Positions 57,821-64,000 of a DNA stretch of 64,000 nucleotides are shown piece by piece. This stretch comes from Tetracentron sinense (taxonomy: Eukaryota; Streptophyta; Magnoliopsida; Trochodendrales; Trochodendraceae): contig CM026568.1 in the NCBI GenBank assembly GCA_015143295.1, positions 21,458,607 to 21,522,606 of the forward strand, read 5' to 3'. The stretch's first letter is position 1. Each line of letters starts with the position of its first letter. Under the pieces are notes generated by a model, which searched no databases, was not told the origin of the DNA, and saw nothing but the letters and a program-made list of their open reading frames with translations. The translations under genes were made by a program, and so were the position numbers.

Positions 57821-58108
57821 CTATCACTTCCTCTAATTGTATCGTATGATCTCTCTTATGAGTGAGATAATGAGATCTAATCTCAATAGGCGATGTCTTG
57901 CAAGAGTGTTATTCTCCGTCGTTAACGATTAACCTATGATAGATACTAACAGTAGATAACATTGAAAAAACAAAAGACTCCCGACTTGAACTCGCGATTA
58001 GAAAGATCCGGACTCTATCTGGTAACCCAAATTGCCGGTATACCTATGGTGGAGTGTGGTTTTAGCTTAGGAGGGCTGTTTTGGTTTTTTGAGAGTGTAG
58101 GGGTTAGA

Positions 58109-58367
58109 GCATTCCTAGCAGCCTCACCAAATTTTACTTACCAAAATAGCCAAAACTCACTTTTTCCTATTTTGGCTATTCATTTTTTTAACTCTCCCAA
58201 CAGCCTCACCAAAATAACCAATAACTCACATTATTTGTGTGAGACCACAATAGTAGAAATAGAGAGAGAAACTTTTATTTTATTATTTGTGTGGGACCAC
58301 AATAAAGGACATGGGAGAAATATTTAACTTTGGTGAGTGTACAGTATTCACCAAACTTGGAGGTGAG
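58109..58367. mobile_element. Probable Tourist-type MITE, left part
   Basis: Starts TTA then GAGCATTCCTAGCAGCCTCA, the end type of many plant PIF/Harbinger MITEs. The sequence resumes at 59447 after an inserted hAT-type element (CACTCACCAAACTGAAATGG). A matching end, GGAAATGCTC then TTA, lies at 60569-60581, so the element may span to there with further insertions; this join is uncertain. Confidence 0.45.
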
Positions 58368-59438
58368 CAATGTTACCTGGTTCGTCGGTTCACTCGGTTC
58401 GAATTCGGGTTTGCAATTTGCCACTATAGAGTGAACCCGGTTCGCTAGGGGTAGGATGAAATAATTCATTTTTTGGTTCGCATAGGTTTTTTGTTTGATT
58501 CGCTTTGATTCGCTAGCTTAATTCGCTTATATATATTATAATTTTAATAAATTCTAACTCATATAAACAAAAATATAGGTTTAATTTATGTAAATATTCT
58601 CAACATTCAATTAAAAAAGAGCAGACCATGGGTCTGCTTACCCTGTGTCCTTGTGCCCTTAATTAAGCTCAACTAAATTAAAGTTAAGATTTTGATTTTT
58701 AAACAAAAAATAAGGTTAGTGTTTAACTCTGCGGTGAGTAAATATTAACCATAGATTGGTGAGTAATTAAAAAGGATGAACATTTTTGTTACAAAAATAA
58801 GGTAAAATGTGATGTAATAAATATATGCAGAGGAGAGAACACTTTCTCAGAGACTCTGAGTGTTTTCCTGGTCCTTTCGCATGTTTGTTTTTAGGCTTTG
58901 GATTGTCTCTGGCGAAGCTAGAAAGGGCTTATCTAGGGTTCCATAGAATAGGGGACAAGTGGTGGAGAAGTCAAAATCATGAGACCCATGATTTTGACTT
59001 CTCCACCCATAATAAGACATGTGGCGATATGTGTATGAGAATAAGGGTGAGAGATATCAAGTGGGGAGAAGTCAAAATCAAGGAGAGAAAATGGAATGAC
59101 TTCTCCCCATTTTTACGCCAACTGTCGCCTAATGTATGCAACCCCGAGAGCCCTTTTTGGCTTCGCGAGAGACAATCTGAGGCCTTGATTCTATTATGCA
59201 TGAAATATTGAAATGACATTTTTGCCCATTAATTGTTAGCAAAACATATTTGTCACATATGTTATTCTGTCTTTCGATTTTCGATTTAAACGAATTGAGT
59301 AAACACTGTTGGTGACGTGTGAAGTCTTTGTATCCGGTTCGCCCAACAATACCGAATTGGATCAAACCGAACCACGAACTGGTTCGCTTCGAACTAGTTC
59401 GCGGTTCGTATTAGTGGGCAATGGACTAGGTAATATTG
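58368..59438. mobile_element. TIR element with CAATGTTACC ends, nested with two smaller elements
   Basis: Left end CAATGTTACCTGGTTCG; right end, inverted, CAATATTACCTAGTCC. Flanking 8-mers GAGGTGAG (58360-58367) and ATGGTGAG (59439-59446) match 6 of 8. Subterminal zones are rich in GGTTCG. It contains a foldback (58615-58790) and the MITE at 58894-59184. No transposase frame. Confidence 0.65.
58894..59184. mobile_element. Mutator-type MITE, copy 2 (291 bp)
   Basis: TIR GGCTTTGGATTGTCTCTGGC and inverted GGCCTCAGATTGTCTCTCGC. Flanking 9-mers TTGTTTTTA (58885-58893) and TTGATTCTA (59185-59193), 7 of 9. Same length as copy 1 at 42813, in the opposite orientation. Confidence 0.8.
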
Positions 59439-59696
59439 ATGGTGAGTACTGTACACTCACCAAACTGAAATGGTTATTTTGAAGAGGATGGTGGAAACCA
59501 TTTTTAAGCATTTTTTTAGTATTTGGCTCACCAAAATAACTTATTTTGGTGAGGCTACCATGTGTGGAGAATCAACAACGCCCACATGCCAGACTCGATC
59601 CCGGATTCACCCTCCTAAGGAGGGGGGGCTAGTCCTTTGGTTTGTTTTCGTTTTTGATTCCAGTAAAAATGGTAAGTTTGTTTTACCTTTAAGATT

Positions 59697-59933
59697 TTTT
59701 TTCCTGGTAAACTCAATAACACCACAAGGTAAATACTGAATGCAAAGAAAGGAAAACACACACACCCCACATACAAACACACACACTCATGCAGACAGAT
59801 CACACACGCAGCCCTTATAAGCTTCACCCGAGAGCTTCCCAAAAAGGGTACCAACCGTTTGGGACACTTATTAGGACACCTTGTGGTGTTACTGAGTTTA
59901 CCAAAAAAACAAAAAAAAACAAAGCCTTGAGTG
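59697..59933. mobile_element. Retroposon with inverted ends and perfect 17-bp TSD (237 bp)
   Basis: TSD GTTTTACCTTTAAGATT at 59680-59696 and 59934-59950, 17 of 17. The left end is a T run then CCTGGTAAACTCAATAACAC; the right end is the inverse, GTGTTACTGAGTTTACC (with gaps), followed by an A-rich run. Both ends thus look like A-tailed 3' ends. The middle shares GGGTACCAACCGTTTG with insert B at 21349-21512. Confidence 0.82.
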
Positions 59934-60108
59934 GTTTTACCTTTAAGATTGTTGGCCGGTACTATGCAATCTTGTCAACTTTTTTATTATTTGATTTGTT
60001 TATTCATTTATCCAATCGGAAGTAAGAAGTGTCAATCAAAGTGTAAGAAATTAAAGAAAATTGTAAATTGTGTTAGGTGACTAGTCTTGTCAAATTTTTC
60101 TTCTTTAT

Positions 60109-60395
60109 GACCTCGGATTATCTTGGCAAAACCCCAAAACCCTTGTTTGGGGGCAACCATTGAATAAGGGATAAGTGGTGGAGAAGTCAAAATCATGGCC
60201 CTAAGATTTTGATTTTTCCACACATTATTTGACACATGGCGATAAGTTGTTGAGATAAAGAGAGATATCAAATAAGGAGAAGTCAAAATCATGAGGAGAA
60301 AATGAAATGACTTCTCCTCTTTTTAACGTCACAGGTCCCCTATTCTATGGTTGCCCGAGAGGGGGCTTCTAGCTCGCCAGAGATAATCCGAGCCC
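60109..60395. mobile_element. Mutator-type MITE, copy 3 (287 bp)
   Basis: TIR GACCTCGGATTATC and inverted GGGCTCGGATTATC. Flanking 9-mers CTTCTTTAT (60100-60108) and CTTCTTTAA (60396-60404), 8 of 9. The interior GGAGAAGTCAAAATCATG blocks match copies 1 and 2. Confidence 0.85.
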
Positions 60396-60404
60396 CTTCT
60401 TTAA

Positions 60405-61445
60405 TTTATTTACTTTTTTTTTTGTACTCTCCTACTTTCATATTTTACGAGAGAAAACATTTAGACATTGGAGGTGTTGTTTGGTGGTTTAGGTTTAGCT
60501 CAAATTGTTCTATATTTATACTAATTAATTAATTGAATTCAATTAAATTATTTTTAAATATATATAAACACTTTGGAAATGCTCTTAACCTTACCTTAAA
60601 TTGAAATTTGACGCACTCTCCGCTCCCACTTTGGTTATTAAGCTCTATCAGTGGCGAGATCACCCACTACTCACTAGTAAGCAGTCCTTCCAATTCCAAG
60701 AAGAATCTACCAGGTTCCCCGTAAAGCCCAAAAGCTAAGTAGAAGTGAGGAAGCCTCTCTCCCCAAGTCCCACACCGAGAATCTCATATCGCCGCATGGC
60801 ATATCAATAGCGTTTTTCACACGGTCAAAACTGGCAGAAAAAGCACAAGCAAATCACAGCCAATAAATTCCGACTGACACCGGAAATCCCGCTTCCTAGT
60901 CAAACAAAAGCCCGAGAAAACCAAATCCCCGTCTCTCCCTCCCTGGGTCCCTCCCTCTCCCTTCTAGAAAGAACATTAATTAAAACACGCTTCAAAGCGA
61001 ACTGCTCGTTTCGAGAGAGAGAGAGACAATTTAATAATAAATCGATCGAAAGTTCCAAACGCGGAGGTTATGGTGTAGGAGAAAGAATCAAAGGAAATTG
61101 GGAGGAGATTCCAAGAGATAGGAGTGGGGCCCACGGGGGTATACTTGTCATTCTCTTATACTTATTAAATAGGAAAATCTTAATGAGACCCTAAAGAGCC
61201 GAGACAACACCAAGACGGCGCATGTGATTTGTGGATCTCAAAAAAATATGATAAGTGGATCTTAAAAATATAAAATAAAATTTATGAAAATTTTAAGATC
61301 CACACCTCACATGCGCGGTTTCAATGTGATCTCGAGCCTTTGCAGTCTCATAGCAAAGTCCAATTAAATAAGCACTATTTATATTAAATTCATTTTCCAG
61401 TTACAGTTGGAACTCCCGTATATAAAATAATAGAGGTTATAGAGA
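60405..61445 (+). promoter_or_regulatory. Intergenic and promoter region of the CAR-type gene
   Basis: From about 60900 the sequence becomes CT/GA-rich (CTCCCTCCCTGG near 60950, GAGAGAGAGAGA at 61014-61025), as in plant core promoters and 5' UTRs. TATA-like words are at 61374-61386 (CTATTTATATTAA) and 61419-61429 (GTATATAAAAT); the second is too close to the ATG to be the main one. A transcription start cannot be fixed. Confidence 0.45.
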
Positions 61446-63333
61446 ATGGAGTCTCCAGTTCAAAGTCCGAGCAATCTTTCTTCTTCTGCTCCATCGTCGT
61501 TAATGGAGAATCTGTTGGGTCTCCTCAGAATTCGAGTCCGCAAAGGCGTTAATCTGGCTGTCCGGGATGTCCGCAGCAGCGATCCTTACGTTGTGATCAA
61601 GATGGGTAAACAGGTCTGGTTTTTGATTGCTTTCTCATACTTTTTTTTTAATGGGTATTATTTCGTTGATCAGAAGATGGAGATGTCTGGCTTGTAGATT
61701 CTGTTACTAGACCTTGGTCTGAGAGAAACCCATTTAGATTTCTCTATTCAATATCTGTTTTTTCTTTTTTTTTAAGGGTTGGGATTGCTTTTACATTCAG
61801 ATGTTTTTTCTAGCTTTGGCAGCTGAAGTTCTGTTCTCACTCAAATGTGCTTTTAGTCATAACCAGGCAATATTGATTATAGTCTCAAGAGTTTTACCTT
61901 TCTGTGACTATGAGAATTTTCTATTAACAGCCTACCTCTGCTTTTGTTCAATGATTATTTCGTGTTTAAGAAAATGGTTTTGATCATATTAGAGGATGTG
62001 GGAATCGAATCTATGAACACTGTCTGTCTATAATACTCGAATCCCTTTAAAAAAAAATGACTAGCTGATTTTTAAATGGAAATCGGTTAGTCCCATGTAA
62101 TTGATGTTCCCATCTGTTATTAAATTGAAAAATCTGTTCATATTAACCTAATAATAATTGGGGTTTGCTTACTAATTTTTTGATTTTTGACGATTATAAT
62201 GGATCTATGATGTTACAAATTAGATCTTTTGAATATGAGGAATCTTTCTAGCTGCAATAAGAAATGGGAGGAGGAAAAAAAAGAACTATGGTCTTGGAAG
62301 TGAACTATGAAATCTGGATTTTTGTGTAGTTTCTGTTTCAGCCTTCGTCTTATGATTTTTTTTTTTTTTGGTAATTCTAGCTGATGTTATGCACTAAATT
62401 TCTAACTCCATTTTGGCGTATGAGTATTTGACTATTGGCGCAACTAGCCCAACTGCCTAAGTTCGCCATTTATTGGCTATATTACTCCCCAAGTTCCAAT
62501 GTGTCTCATGCTTTCTTGCTCTATCACATGGCTTGACATCAATTCTCGCCTGAGTCAATCATGTTCAAGCAATTTATTGTTATATGGTACATAGTGCATC
62601 ATTTAGTTGTTCATATTGGTATATTAAGTTATCCTGATTGCTCGCCTTTTGATTCTGAGCAAAGCTTTGTCATGACCTCTATTTCACAGAATTACGTGTT
62701 CATATCTCATAGATTTATATTAGCTGGTTGAAGAAGAGAGGAAATTAAAGAAAGGAGGAGAGATTATAAGTAGAAAAATAGGGATGGAAGATATGATGAT
62801 TCACTCCTGTTTTATGTCATGCACTTCAAGTTGACTTAGATAATTAAATTTACAACTAAGGAATGACAGAAAACTAGATAGCAATAGAAGCAACAATACC
62901 TCAAGATCCTGGGTTCAAAACCCTCTACACTCACTAACTTGCTAACCCATTAACTACCCTGCTTGCCTTCAGAAATGGAAAAAGAAGGAATATATAGTCA
63001 ATGCTTTTGTTTTCTTCTTTATCTGTAAGTTTGGGACATGCATCCTTTTGTTGAAACTTCTATATGATCTTTTAGTAGGTTGAAGTTAAATAGTGATTAT
63101 ATTTAGTCATAATGTGGTATGCAATGCAATTTATTTGTTCAGACTAATATTCACTCCATTTCTTGCTTGAATATGTGTTTTCGGACCTTGGTGTTATTTA
63201 TTTCTTCTGATTTCTAAATAATTGTTATCTGATGCAGAAAGTGAAGACTCGCGTAGTGAAAAGGAATGTCAATCCTGAGTGGAATGAAGATTTAACTCTT
63301 TCTGTTGCAGATCCTAAGCTTCCAATCAAGCTT
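61446..63333 (+). CDS. C2-domain ABA-related (CAR) type protein, first two exons, partial
   Basis: Exon 1 is 61446-61613 (56 codons) and exon 2 is 63238-63333 (32 codons); the 1624-bp intron has GT-AG borders in phase 0, and exon 2 ends at GTAAGT. The residues form the N-terminal half of a C2 domain. After a Ser-rich leader, ENLLGLLRIRVRKGVNLAVR gives beta-1, DVRSSDPYVVIKMGKQ holds the first calcium loop with Asp41 and Asp46, and VKRNVNPEWNEDLTLSVADP gives the next strands. This closely follows plant CAR proteins and the C2 part of ZAC-type ARF-GAPs. With the C2 domain at the N-terminus and no ARF-GAP zinc finger before it, CAR is more likely. CAR proteins bind acidic membranes in a calcium-dependent way and recruit PYR/PYL abscisic-acid receptors; that role is inferred. 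An internal ATG (codon 20, MENLLGLL) is an alternative start and would give the usual length of the family leader. The rest lies beyond 64000. Confidence 0.87.
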
Positions 63334-64000
63334 GTAAGTGTTATGCTTATTTTCTTATAATGGATGGTCCAAAATGGCAAAATCCAATGGCTAAAAGACA
63401 ATGATAATATCTCCAACTGGAATAATAATAATAATAATGAAGGGATGACATTCACTTTAGAGACACTTTTGTGGATACGATAATATAATTAGATACATCT
63501 AGTGATAACCTTGATTTTTGTATTAATGGATTCTCCCATGACCACATTGCTAATCGAAAATCCATATTTTGTATAGCCAATGTAGTGTATATATTATATA
63601 TAGTTAAATTGTATGCAGAGTCACATAGGGATAGCTTTTTCTTTCTTTGTACTGTCTTACATGTATCCTCACTGAAACCTGTTTTGGGTATAATCCTCTG
63701 TTTGTGAGATTCATCACCTACAACTCCTTTTCTCATAAAAGGAAAAGAACATGGAGATGGATTGTCATCTTTATGTCATCAATATTAGTTTAGAGCCTCT
63801 TTTTTTCCTCATCTCTTAAGAGTATTAACTGGCAGACTTCATTTCAAATTTGCAAGCTGATTAGTAATGGATTGTTTTACACTTTAATAACAGAGTTAGT
63901 TCCCAATTTGGGTTTAAATAGGTTAAAGAAAAGGTCAAGTTAGAATCTTTGTACAACTTGTTTTAGTAGATTTTATCAACTGGTAGGCAAGCGGGGTGGG
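63334..64000 (+). other. Intron 2 of the CAR-type gene (runs off the edge)
   Basis: Begins with GTAAGTG. Contains an AAT microsatellite (63420-63436). No further exon is recognised before the window ends. Confidence 0.6.

Noticed and set aside
57962..58327. 121-aa plus-strand frame
   Set aside because: Mostly translated from the Tourist-like MITE; no domain.
62350..62375. T run plus GGTAATTC in CAR intron 1 as another tail insertion
   Set aside because: No direct duplication could be found on its two sides.
62890..62990. SINE in CAR intron 1
   Set aside because: One B-box-like word (GGGTTCAAAACCC) is present but no A-box, tail or TSD can be assigned.

Overview
The window looks like intergenic DNA from an AT-rich flowering-plant nuclear genome, most likely not a grass; I do not name a species. 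The evidence is plant-type protein families in genes with GT-AG introns, plus plant Ty3/gypsy, TRIM, LINE, SINE, hAT-type and Mutator-type repeats. I see no rRNA, tRNA, CRISPR or prokaryotic operon structure.

Three host genes can be supported. (1) A small two-exon gene on the minus strand (11886-12390) encodes a 138-aa protein of the plant family I know as DUF7054. (2) A seven-exon gene on the minus strand (24163-29365) encodes a 440-aa homologue of HROB, the OB-fold recombination factor linked to the MCM8-MCM9 helicase; every splice junction was resolved by reading frame. (3) The first two exons of a C2-domain ABA-related (CAR) type protein lie on the plus strand (61446-63333) and run off the right edge. 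They are unrelated and far apart, so no shared pathway is implied.

The rest is layered transposon DNA. At 0-2.4 kb is the 5' part of a decayed Ty3/gypsy element. At 3.1-6.8 kb is an inverted-terminal-repeat element split by a 2.2-kb solo LTR whose promoter region holds eight palindromic GATC-rich sites. At 14.8-18 kb is a LINE split by an LTR-like insert. At 20.9-23.1 kb is a cluster of SINEs, including a head-to-tail array. At 29.8-35.3 kb are a SINE, foldback repeats, a 2200-bp solo LTR, and two hAT-type elements nested in a SINE-related copy. At 36-50.3 kb are three copies of a long repeat family ending in CACCCCATTTTTA-type termini. At 50.9-60.4 kb are many small elements with readable target-site duplications (TSDs), a complete TRIM, and a 183-bp near-perfect inverted repeat.

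The most unusual observations are: hairpins of fixed 12+3+12 design whose arms covary between repeat copies; several insertions of 16-24 bp that look like bare retroposon tails with full TSDs; the 183-bp hairpin with one mismatch; and the palindrome array just upstream of an LTR TATA box. All were read by eye. Boundaries, copy counts and family names of repeats should be treated as provisional unless a TSD is given.
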